The notes below the pieces were generated by a model, which saw nothing but the letters and a program-made list of their open reading frames with translations, was not told where the DNA came from and searched no databases. Below are positions 54,441 to 64,000 of a stretch of DNA of 64,000 nucleotides, one piece after another. How positions within the stretch are numbered: the first letter of the stretch is position 1; each line of letters begins with the position of its first letter. Position numbers and translations under genes: made by a program. The DNA comes from Helianthus annuus (Eukaryota > Streptophyta > Magnoliopsida > Asterales > Asteraceae), in contig NC_035443.2 in assembly GCF_002127325.2 (NCBI RefSeq), forward strand, positions 32,105,930 to 32,169,929, given 5' to 3'.

Positions 54441-55493
54441 TGTAGAACAAAGGTCGCTGGCCGCAACTATTAGCCAATGGCATATAGTTGGCCGCCACCA
54501 CTAACCAACCGCACAAAGTTACTATTTTCCCTCACGGGGTTTGTCTATATAGGAAATACTACTCGTCTAAGTTACTCAAAATAAAATATATAATATCTAA
54601 TGGTGTTGAGATAAAATTTAAAATGATAGAAACGTTCCATTTCTTATGTAAATATTCAATTACAATGAACTGAAAAAAAAAAGAGTGAGAAAAAAAATCA
54701 CAAGTTGTTAAATAAGTAAATGTGGTGTTCCTATATTATGATGAAAATCTCGAATTGCATGCATAATATACAAAAATACGATAAAAACCAACAAAGAATA
54801 ATTTATAAAAAGAAAATGAAATAACATTGTACTCCAAACTTGAGGTTCAAAGTAACTATCGGTCCTTGATGAGACACAATAGAGGGGAGATAACAATTGT
54901 AGCACCTTGCTACATCGTTCCCAAAATCTGCATGATATAATATATGAGAGAAAGTGATTGTAAGTGGAAGAGAGAGAGAGAAAATATAATGAAAAAGTAT
55001 TAAAAAAAAGAGTGAAAAGATAGTGATTTTTGGAGTAATATAAGGTAAAAATGAGAGGTTGAATGCTCTTAGGGTTTGTAGAGGTGGGGTGAACGGTGGG
55101 GATACCGACCGGTAAAGGTCAGAGCAGCGATGATGGTGGGGTTGCATCGGCGGAGGTGGACTGTGAGATGGTATATGCAGAAGTTTAGAGGGGGAATGTT
55201 TTATAACATTTTTTCATTTAAAGGTTAAAAATGCAAAAAAGAAAATTAAAAACGGAAAAAAATAAAATATCTACATTTCCTCTAAGTTAACGTTAAATTT
55301 AAACAACATAAGCGAATTAGATGGAATTGACAATAAAACACAAACCTGAAGAGCTCAAATGATAAAAAAATATTTTGAATGAAACAGACAAATATGATCA
55401 AACTTCATGAACGATTTTGACATTTTACTCTATTTGATTAAATTAAAGCTGTGTTTGTGAGTTACAAACTTACATTGTTGTGAACACATGTAA
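54441..55493. other. Intergenic DNA, nothing firmly recognised
   Basis: AT-rich, with one GC-richer patch (55060-55190: GGTGGGGTGAACGGTGGGG, GCGGAGGTGGACTG). A 114-codon minus frame at 54803-55147 is low complexity (Leu/Phe/Ser-rich) and has no domain, so I do not call it a gene. Confidence 0.45.
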
Positions 55494-55502
55494 TAAACTT
55501 TA

Positions 55503-56792
55503 GAGTTAATTGCTAAAATCGTCTATGAGGTTTGGGCACGTTTGCCATTTTCGTCCAAAATAACACTTTTGTACCAAATTGCTCCAAGGTTCGTAACTTT
55601 TTGTCATTTTCTTCCAAACCACTAACTTAGTTTATTTTTTCTGTCAAGTTGAGGATATTTGGATGAAACTAGCAAATATAAAACTACATTGACGATTTTG
55701 GCAATTTACTCAAACCCTTTTTAATTTCTTTTATTTAATTATTTTTGTTACATATATAATAAAAAAGAATATACGTGGAGTTTTTAGAAAAAAAATTAAT
55801 AGTTTTGTCACATAATTTTTATAAATTTTCATCCAAATCACTAACTTAGTTTATTTTTTCTGTTAAGATGAAGGATGTTTTAAATTTTAGAAATTGACAT
55901 AAATTAATTTACAGCTTCTTTATATAAATCAGTTTTATAAAGAGAAAATGTCATTGGTGTGCAACACATAACAATCGATTACAACTCTTAGTATTTATCA
56001 GTTGTAGAGACAGAAAAAAAATTGTAAAACGTTACATATTTTTTAAATGTGTTGAGCACCTAGGAAATATGTTGGCAGAATAAAATTTTATAAATTTAAT
56101 TTAAATGTGTTGAGCACCTAGGAAATATGCTGGTTCATAAATTATAATTACAATTTGATGGGTAATTTTAAGGTTTGGTAACGATACGTTGTTTGATGGC
56201 GGGGGGGGGGGCACTGCCTTCTGTTTTTCCTTAGGAGCGAATTTAAAAGAGTAGAAGATGAATTACAAACTTGGTACATATGATAAGATTTTTTTTAACC
56301 TTTTTCATTAAGGTCACCAGCATTTTAGTTTTATAAAATTTAGAGGTTTAAGTAGATTTTATTTTTATAAAACTGATCTATATAAAAAATTAGAAATTAA
56401 TTTCTGTCTTAATTTATAAACATCTTTCGCCTTAATAGAAAAATTAACTTAGTGGTTGGATGAAAATTTATAAAAATTATGTGACAAAGCTATAATTTTT
56501 TTTCATATAAAAATTGCATGTATATTCTTTTTTATTATATACGTAACAAAATTAATTAAATAAAAGAAATTTAAAAGAGTTTGAGTAAATTGCCAAAATC
56601 GTCCCTGTGGTTTTATATTTGCCAGTTTCATCCAAATATCCTCAACTTAACAGAAAAAATAAACTAAGTTAGTGGTTTGGATGAAAATGGCAAAAAGTTA
56701 CAAACGTTGGGGGCAATTTGGTACAAAAGTGTCATTTTGGACGAAAATGGCAAACCTGCCCAAATCTCAGGGACGATTTTGGCAATTAACTC
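55503..56792. mobile_element. Mutator-type foldback element, 1290 bp, TSD TAAACTTTA
   Basis: Starts GAGTTAATTGC and ends GCAATTAACTC. It is flanked by the exact 9-bp repeat TAAACTTTA (55494-55502, 56793-56801). The inverted arms are about 450-500 bp, and the centre (about 55950-56290) is unique and has a run of eleven G at 56201-56211. Each arm itself contains a 210-bp foldback unit (55503-55712 and 56581-56792) like the MITE at 2039-2366. No transposase. The 9-bp duplication and long inverted arms identify it as Mutator-like and non-autonomous. Confidence 0.85.
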
Positions 56793-56841
56793 TAAACTTT
56801 AAGTAGCATGAGATTTCTGTTTTTTGGGATCTTTATTAGTA

Positions 56842-57796
56842 GAGTAAACTGTCATTTTGGTCTCTGAGGTTTGGTCACTTTTGCCACTTTAGTTCAAAAC
56901 ACAAACCTTTTGAATCTGGCTCCCTGTGATTTCAATTTTGTTGCCATTTTGGTTCACAAGCAACGTCAGCTCAGATTTCTAAAAAAAACCCTGCTTTTTT
57001 GTCTTTTTCCTCAGTTTAGTGAAGGGCATTTTGGTCATTGCATATTTTATTTTAAGTAAACAAATCAGTCAAACCTGAATCCACTCAATAATAACAGGAT
57101 TCCCTATACAGATACATAGACCACAATCCAAAACAGTATCATGATTATAACAAAGATTAATGATTCAATAACCATAAAAAATAGGCCTACTGTTGAGGGT
57201 TTCGATTTGGGGGTGATCGGGATTGGAGGAGGCGGTGGAGGCTAGTAGTGGCGGGGGGAGGCTTGCGGTGGCTGATGGTGGCGGGGGAGGGGGCTTACGA
57301 TGGCTAGGGTGGGGGGTAGCTAGGTTTGCTTTCTTCGTATAAAATCAGTATGTAATATCAATCTGAGCTGAAACCCTAAGTTACGATGCTTACCTCAGTC
57401 GTCGGATCCACCGGAATTCGGGTTTGCAATCTTAATCGGAGCTCTTGGTTCATCAGTCTCTCTCTAGCAGAGCCCATTATCTCCTTTGGATAAGGGATTA
57501 ATTTGGGGAAGAAGATAATCTCTTGTCTACTTTTATAAGGTCAAAGATTGAATTTTATTTTATTATTTTAATTAAAAATTTGTTATAATAAAACTTGTAA
57601 TGACCAAAATGCCCTTCACTAAACTAAGGAAAAGAACAAAAAAAACATGTTTTTTTTAGAAATCTGAGCTGACTTTGCTTTTGGACCAAAATGGCAACAA
57701 AATTGAAACCACAGGGACCCAGATTTAAAAGCTTTGAGTTTTGGACTAAAGTGGCAAAAGTGACCAAACCTTAGGGACCAAAATGACAGTTTACTC
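56842..57796. mobile_element. Mutator-type foldback element, 955 bp, TSD TTATTAGTA
   Basis: Starts GAGTAAACTGTCATTTTGG and ends with the reverse complement. Exact 9-bp flanks TTATTAGTA (56833-56841, 57797-57805). The arms are about 200-240 bp. The interior (57061-57540) includes a GC-rich block at 57190-57480 (GGAGGCGGTGGAGG, GTGGCGGGGG) unlike the AT-rich arms, possibly captured DNA. No long ORF. Confidence 0.87.
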
Positions 57797-57841
57797 TTAT
57801 TAGTAACTTGACAAAGTAGAAAAAAATATATTGTTGGTAAA

Positions 57842-60498
57842 TGTAACGCTCCGCGTTTCCGCACTTTCTCATTTTAGCAAATCATGTTTTACTTTCCATA
57901 TTTAGACGCTTGTACTCTCTTTGTAATCTACTTTCGTTTCACTTGTAATTCGAGACTATTAATCATAATGAAAACGAAGCTATTTTAATCATGTTTGTGT
58001 ATTCATACTAGACTTATATGCAACTGATAATTAGAATCCACGTTTGAACGTTATATTGGTTCGTTATTACACACTGAAACTCGATGCCCGTTAAACTATT
58101 TAATGGAAGTCGAATCCTAATTCTTGAAACTTGGAAGTTTCGCGAATTGGTTAATCGTCGAAAAATCTTGTATCTTTAATTCGTTATAAATATGATTATT
58201 TATCAATTGTTTAAATTAATCAATTTTACTAATTAAAAGTTTATTTTATAATAAACTAGTTAGTCCCGTTAGCTTTTAAAGTTAGAAAATATAAACTAAC
58301 CTAGTTAATTTAAGTTATAAAGTTAGTTTCTTTCTTTTATAAACAACATAACTTAGTTAGGGGATCTTAGAGTAAATTGCTGAATTTAAAAATGTCAGGG
58401 ACTATTTGAGTAACTTGCTGAAAGTGGAGTGTTTTAAAATAGAAAAATAAAAATAAAACTGATGACCACAAGGATCGAACCTGGGTCACCAGTCTCCCCA
58501 TACGCAGCCTAACCGCCCGGCTACGGCCTTCTTATCAAACAAACCCGGAGCCTCGAAACCTTTAAAATCTCGGCCAATGGAGCTCTAGCGGCCCGCGACC
58601 AAGGCCAGCCCAGTCTTCGCGGCCCGCCAACAGTCCCAGCGCGTAGAAATGTTGGTTCAGGTCTGTTTGTGCGTGATTTTTGTGAGTTATTTGACTTTTA
58701 AACCATGTTTTAGCAATTAATACCCAACTAAAACCTAACCTAACTCTTCCCTATATAAACCCATCATCCTCCAAGCATTTGACACTTTGCTAATCACTCT
58801 AAACTCTCCCAATTCAGTCTCTAATCAGCTGTGAATCTGAAGTTCGAGCAGAAACACCAACCTTCACAAAAGTGAGCATAACTCACTCAATACTCAATGG
58901 TTTTCATCCATTCTTCTTCCCACTTGCTTGGAATAACCTTAGGAACATTCCCAGAGGTTTTCCATGGAAAACCAAGCTCTGGAATGTCACAAAAAAGGCT
59001 CCAAAGTGGGCTGTTTGTTTTTGTTTTCATTTAAACTTGTTAATCTTAGTTGAACTTGAGTCTAACTCATCTCAAACCTATGTCCTAATGCTCATAATCA
59101 ATTGAATGGTTAGTTGGGCTTAAAAATAAGGCTGAGAAATGCTAAATCAGAGGTTAAAACCTCACAAACATTCTGTTTTAGATAGGGTTTTACCCACAAG
59201 AAGTGTTTAAGCTTGAAGCTTGATATATGTGTGATTGTTAGACTAGCTTGGGCTATCTTTAATAAAAATCCACTCACTTCTTGATGTTTTCCATAGATTA
59301 GATGTTCTTATTTCTCTATTTACTTGTAAGTTCATGACCCTCCTTGTTGTTTATAATAACAAGTGTAGTGGTGAACAATAGAGGTGCCAAAATGGAAGCT
59401 TTGTTCTTCCTACCTCATGTATGAATTATATGACACAAAGAGGTGCCTAAATGAAGACTTTAATCTTCTACCTCATGCTTGAATAATAACTTATGTAATA
59501 TGTTCAACAAACTGAACTCTTGATGATGAACAAGTGAGCATTGTCAAGTTAGTAAGTGCATCATCTAAGCATCATATGTGATGGATGATTATTTTCATAT
59601 GTCTATGTTCACGTTATTTAAATTCCGAATCTATAATCTTCCGTTATTCCCCAAACTCACACACACCTATGTTTTTCTTCGTGTAGAAGGACAAGGTGCT
59701 CCAAATTAATCCATCAACCAACATCACTCACGAGATTTCAAGTAGGAAAGCTTGCAAAAACCGTGAGTATACTCGATCCCGTTTTCCTTTTTATCACTTT
59801 TGGGTGCAACATGTATGCTATACAAAATTACACAACACTTGAAACTATTTTAAACTCTATCCATGCTTAATATGAAACTATATGATGCTTGTTTAGACTT
59901 GTTATGCTAATGTAAACTATTTGTGTCGATATATGCTTCATTAACTTTGCTAGCCTACCTTAACAATTATAATGCTATAGGATTAACGCACCGCCCACGA
60001 AACTTGGGGTATTGTTAAGTTAAACATGTTAACCTCCCATTATCTATTTGGGATAGGCTATTTTAACGCGTTGGAAACTTGGGTTTAAACATATAAGTAC
60101 ACCGTTTCGTCATACTAGTAAACTTGCTTAATATGATTCCTGTTGGATATGAGCACTTAAACTATTTTATTCTATACTATGCTATGTAACAAAAACTTGT
60201 ATACTCGCCTTTGCTTTTGCATTGAACTGTATTTTAATACATGTTTCAGGTTGAATGATGAGATGACGTTTGAAACAAGATTTAGGTGGACTTAGATACA
60301 CACCTAGATTAATTTATCTATTTTGAATGTTATGTTTGTTTTGAGACAATGTTATTTCTTGTATTTGAATCTTGTATGACAATCTAGTTTTGAAATGATA
60401 TTTGAATTAAATTATTATTGTCACATAGTGTTATGAAGTCTCTTGTAATCTCGCTTTCGTCTCATCCCGATGTTTGCGCCATCGGTTGGGGTGTGACA
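57842..60498 (+). mobile_element. Solo LTR, 2657 bp, TSD GTAAA
   Basis: Starts TGTAACGCTCCGCG and ends GGTTGGGGTGTGACA, with exact 5-bp flanks GTAAA (57837-57841, 60499-60503). A TATATAAAC box lies at 58752. Length and TGTAAC..GTGACA ends suit a Tekay/Del-type gypsy LTR. No primer site or pol inside. Short ORFs (for example 58872-59105) have no domain. Confidence 0.85.
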
Positions 60499-60503
60499 GT
60501 AAA

Positions 60504-60956
60504 AAGGTGTTGGTAGTTATTAGAACGATTTATTTAGGTATGTGTTGAATATATACGTAGTGAACATGGTGAGCTTGGACAAAACTTGATTTAAAAAATC
60601 ATTTATATCAAAATATAGATAAAAATATGTGCATTACAACGATATATTCAAAATTTTATAAAACTGTATATAACAATAAGTAAAAGAAGAAAACCAAATT
60701 GTATTTAATAATAAAAAATAAGAAATATATTGTATTCGAGCCAGGTCGGTTCTAAATAAGATATATTTTCAAACGTTGATAAATATAAACAAGTCGCAAA
60801 AGTACATTCAAAATTTTGGAAACTATATTATTTTAAATTTATTAAGACAAAATAAAATATGTTTAAAAGTAAATATAATATAATACTATAAATTAAGTAC
60901 ATATATTATTTATAATATAATGGATGAAATTAAAACTCTAAAAAGATTGAGAACTA
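60504..60956. other. AT-rich spacer, nothing recognised
   Basis: Very AT-rich DNA with no ORF, terminal repeat or motif of note. Confidence 0.5.
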
Positions 60957-60965
60957 TATTATTTA

Positions 60966-61570
60966 GAGTTAATTACCTGGTTAGTCCTTGTGGTTTATAT
61001 GAGGTAACAAGGTTAGGTACTAATAGTTTAAAATCACACTCGAAGGTAATCGATGTGGGTGAGTTGGAGATGGAGGATGATGAATGCCGATGGGGGTGAT
61101 GAATGTCGATGGGTAACCCAACCATCATCTTATACAGCCTCCTGACGTTGTAACTGACCCACCCATACATCCACATCTGACCTCCGCACCCCCCACAACC
61201 ATCGCCAATGAAACTGCCACCGCCAATCGCCACGTGCTCAACAACAGCCATATTCATCATTACACTGAATTCTACCGTCGGCTAGGGTTTATAGCTCAGA
61301 GGGGTTAACAACGTTGGGATCGGTGCAGTTTGTTCAACCTATTATGGTTCAAAAATAGCCCCTCATTAATTATATAGTTACATAATTAGTCCTTTAAATA
61401 TAAAATGAATTAAATGCCCTTGAACCTAACAGATAACTAACATATGTTAATCTTAGTACCTCAGGTTGTTACGAATTTGAAAGTTAATACCTCAAGGTTG
61501 ACTTTATACTATTAGTACATGACCTTGTTACTTCATATAAACCATAAGGACTAACCATGTAATTAACTAG
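60966..61570. mobile_element. Mutator-type foldback element with GC-rich interior, about 605 bp
   Basis: The left arm GAGTTAATTACCTGGTTAGTC then CTTGTGGTTTATATGAGG is mirrored at the right end (CCTTATGGTTTATATGAAG when reverse complemented). Arms are about 70 bp. Flanks TATTATTTA (60957-60965) and TATTATTAG (61571-61579) are a near 9-bp duplication. The interior 61050-61260 is GC-richer and has an open 95-codon minus frame (61260-60973; Gly-rich GGGSFIGDGCGGCGG) with no known domain, perhaps a captured host fragment. Confidence 0.55.
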
Positions 61571-61605
61571 TATTATTAGTTGAGCTTAAACTCAAAGAAA
61601 ATTTA

Positions 61606-62353
61606 GAAAAAAATACATCATTGATCCTTGTGGTTTCTGCCGAAGTTCAATGTAGGGTACTAATAGTTTTTTGTTACAAAATCAGGTATTAACTTTCTAA
61701 TTTGTCACAATGTTGAGTACTAAGGCCAAACCTTGTTAGCTTTTTTTGTTAAGTCTAAATAAAATGACTAGAATGCCCTTTAATAAATAGAGAGTCTATT
61801 TTTAGTTAAATATATTTGACTAAAATAATTTAAATGTTTTATTTATATTTATATTTATTATATTTTTCTGTTTTATTTATATTTTGTTTATAAAATTATA
61901 TGGATTTGAAGTTTATTATTTATAAAATTTGAGTTTATATATAATATTATTTAGATTAAGTTAAAAAGTTTATTTTACTAGCATATTATTATATATAAAC
62001 TCAAAGTTTATAAATAATAAACTTCAAATCCATTTAATTTTATAAAAAATATAAATAAAACTAAAAAATATAAAAATATAAATATAAATAAAACTTTAAA
62101 TTATTTTAATCAAATATAATTAATTAAAAAATAGACTCTCTAGATATTAAAGGACATTTTAGTCATTTTAGTAAGACATAAAAAAAAGTTAACAATGTTT
62201 GGCCTTAGTACTCAACATTGTGATAAGATATGGCCATAGTACTCAACATTATAACAAATTAGAACATTAATACCTGATTTTGAAACAAAAAATTATTAAT
62301 ACCCGACATTGAAATTTGGCAAAACCCACAACTACCAACGGTGTAATTTTTTC
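61606..62353. mobile_element. Mutator-type foldback element, 748 bp
   Basis: Inverted arms of about 340 bp: left GAAAAAAATACATCATTG, right end reverse complement GAAAAAATTACACCGTTGG, both continuing to 'CAATGT.GGGTA.TAATA' and 'TTTATTATTTATAAA'. Flanks GAAAATTTA (61597-61605) and AAAAATTTA (62354-62362) agree in 8 of 9 bases. Extremely AT-rich and non-coding. Confidence 0.7.
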
Positions 62354-62418
62354 AAAAATTTATGTGGCAATTCATGATTTACCAGGTTACTATTCCCCTC
62401 TATGTTAATTGTTAGTGA

Positions 62419-62863
62419 CTAGTTGATGCCCCGCCCGCGTTGCAGGGCGATATGCCGAATATTTCTCAACCAATTAAAAAAATAATACCATGATTTTGCT
62501 AGAAAAAAACTAAAACGATGGGAAGACGGTAATTTTGAGCTCGAGGCAAAAATGTAATTTTTCAGGTGAACTAATGAGCGAGTGTTAGGCAGCTGCTTGA
62601 CACGAATAAAAATCAAGTCAACCGATTAAAACAAAACACTTCTATAGTTTTGATAAAAGAACTAAAATGATGGCAATACTATAATTTTGAACCGGGGGCA
62701 AAATTGTAAATTTTGGCTGAGATAAAATCGTACTTGTTAAAAGCTAAGGCGATAACAATATTGTAATTTTTAACTAGGCGCAAACAACATAGCTTTGAAC
62801 AGGGGCAAATTCATAACTTTTAACTAGGGGGCAAAATCGTATCATAGTTAGGCAATGAATAAG
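62419..62863 (-). mobile_element. Helitron-like element, family B copy 2, interrupted
   Basis: The minus-strand 3' end is GCCCTGCAACGCGGGCGGGGC, ATCAA, CTAG (plus 62419-62422), then T. It aligns with copy 1 (53721) through 'CGAATATTTCT.AACCA.T.AAAAAAAT' and the GGGGCAAAA repeats. It stops where an LTR begins at 62864; the remainder would lie past the window. Confidence 0.5.
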
Positions 62864-64000
62864 TGTGACAACCCAAACTTTCAAGGTTAGTAACGTTTAA
62901 ACTTGTGATCCTAACTCCTTGTTATTCCTCGTTGTTGTGTTACACGCTCCGTACTTATATGATTCTGTTTAACGTTTTCGATAACCTGGTTAGACTTGTA
63001 TATGTTAGTACTTTTGGGCCACACTTTTGTGTTTCATATAGACCGTTAATTTAGTGGGCGGCATTCAAAACTCGAGGAGCCCCAAAGAAAATCCAAGGCG
63101 ACTTGAAGCCCAAACAGCCGCCATCCTTGCCATTTGGTTTGGCAGCCCAAGTGTATGGGCTTAAGCCCATATTTCGGCCAAATGAATAAGCCGTCTAATT
63201 CCTTGCACATATGTATTCGTAGTAGGATACTGATTGATTAAACTCAAATAGAAAACCCTATTCCCCTCCATACTTACGTACGACAACAGGCAACAGAAGC
63301 CCCCTTCTCTCTCGTAACCCTCCCATCTTCATATATCCCTCCGATTGGTATGCCTCTTCACCATATGATTTATATTAGTTTGTAAATTGGGTTATATATT
63401 TTATGTGAATTTGTGGGTGCGTAGACTAAGTGTGATCTTGGAATTGGTTCGTAAATCGTATCAGGTTCGGGCGTATGTTGTTAGTAATAATAGTTGATAA
63501 TTCGTATTGATGTGTTAAGATTATATGACTATTAGTTGGTGTGAGAATGATTTGTATATATGATGATGTTAACAATAAACTCTATTAAGGATTTTTAATG
63601 TTGATGCCGATCAGTATGATGTTGAGGTATGATTCATGGTATTATGATTGTGTGCAATCATTGTTAATCAATGACTAGAATCGTATAAAATTGTTGAATT
63701 GCTTGTTACTGTTTTGATGATACACTGTTATAATAATGGTTATGATTTACACATAGGGGATAAATGGAATTAAAGGTTTGGGGTTATAATTAGGAGACGA
63801 ATGATGCATCAAAACAGTAAACGGGTTGAGCCTGGGTCTCGTACGTTGGGTTTACAGGCCACGAGTGGTACATGAAATTGCATGTTTTGTACGTTGAAAT
63901 GTGATGTTATTTGAATACTTGAAACGTGTGGGTTAAATGTGTGTTACTAATTTGTTTGTGTACAATTTGGGCATCAAAGGATTTATTGTTAGTTGATTTA
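62864..64000 (+). mobile_element. Partial LTR (start only) of a gypsy-type element
   Basis: The Helitron-like sequence breaks at TGTGACAACCCAAAC, an LTR start closely like that of the intact gypsy (TGTGACAACTCG). At least 1137 bp follow without a coding region, including a leader-like CCCCCTTCTCTCTCGTAACC at 63300. The end and any target duplicate lie outside. It could be a solo LTR or a full element. Confidence 0.5.

Noticed and set aside
54803..55147. 114-codon minus ORF as a possible host gene
   Set aside because: Low-complexity Leu/Phe/Ser-rich text, no domain, no flanking promoter signals.

Overview
This window is transposon-dominated plant nuclear DNA. I found no convincing host gene, rRNA, tRNA or CRISPR array. 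The LTR retrotransposons have initiator-Met-type primer sites, Sirevirus-like Ty1/copia, chromodomain Ty3/gypsy (Tekay/Del-like) and Athila/Tat-like parts. With the AT-rich foldback elements, this points to a eudicot. The style of the copia accessory ORFs and of the gypsy LTRs suggests Asteraceae, but that is inference.

Layout. 1-6.8 kb: a short tandem duplication, Helitron-like repeats (family A), a Mutator-type foldback element, a 907-bp solo LTR inside a Helitron-like copy, and a 1.1-kb element with inverted GC-rich ends. 6.8-47.6 kb: one old, degenerate Ty3/gypsy element on the minus strand, split into five pieces in correct pol order (RT palm, RT thumb, RNase H, zinc finger/integrase start, integrase core) by later insertions. 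These insertions are: a hAT-like shell (6990-19157) holding a Helitron-like copy that holds Copia-1 (7682-17923, minus, TSD GAAAT); Copia-2 (19505-32347, plus, TSD CCTAC); an intact gypsy element with LTRs that look identical (32845-42357, plus, TSD TAACT); and a solo LTR (42660-47349) that holds another solo LTR (43046-46251, TSD ACCAG). 47.6-50.1 kb: a 5' LTR, primer site and broken gag of an Athila/Tat-like element. 50.2-52.7 kb: a Harbinger-like SANT/Myb fragment and MITE-like DNA. 52.7-64 kb: mostly non-coding DNA with Helitron-like family B copies, four Mutator-type foldback elements (two with exact 9-bp target duplications, one with 8/9, one approximate), a 2657-bp solo LTR (TSD GTAAA), and the start of another LTR running off the window.

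How the parts work. The only element that looks capable of autonomous activity is the gypsy element at 32845-42357. It has a single open gag-pol frame with protease, RT, RNase H, integrase and chromodomain. An upstream coding exon at 35425-35530 appears to join it across an 84-nt GT-AG intron. Copia-1 has open gag and pol reading frames but is broken between them. Copia-2 is broken by many stops, yet it carries about 6 kb of extra DNA between pol and the 3' LTR. That DNA holds two related accessory ORFs, each preceded by the same CTATAAATA box that its LTR uses, with purine tracts between the modules. This modular tail is the most unusual system here.

Limits: all homology is by eye from motifs and family memory. 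Boundaries supported by target-site duplications are firm. Helitron-like 5' ends, the hAT borders and the Harbinger borders are approximate.
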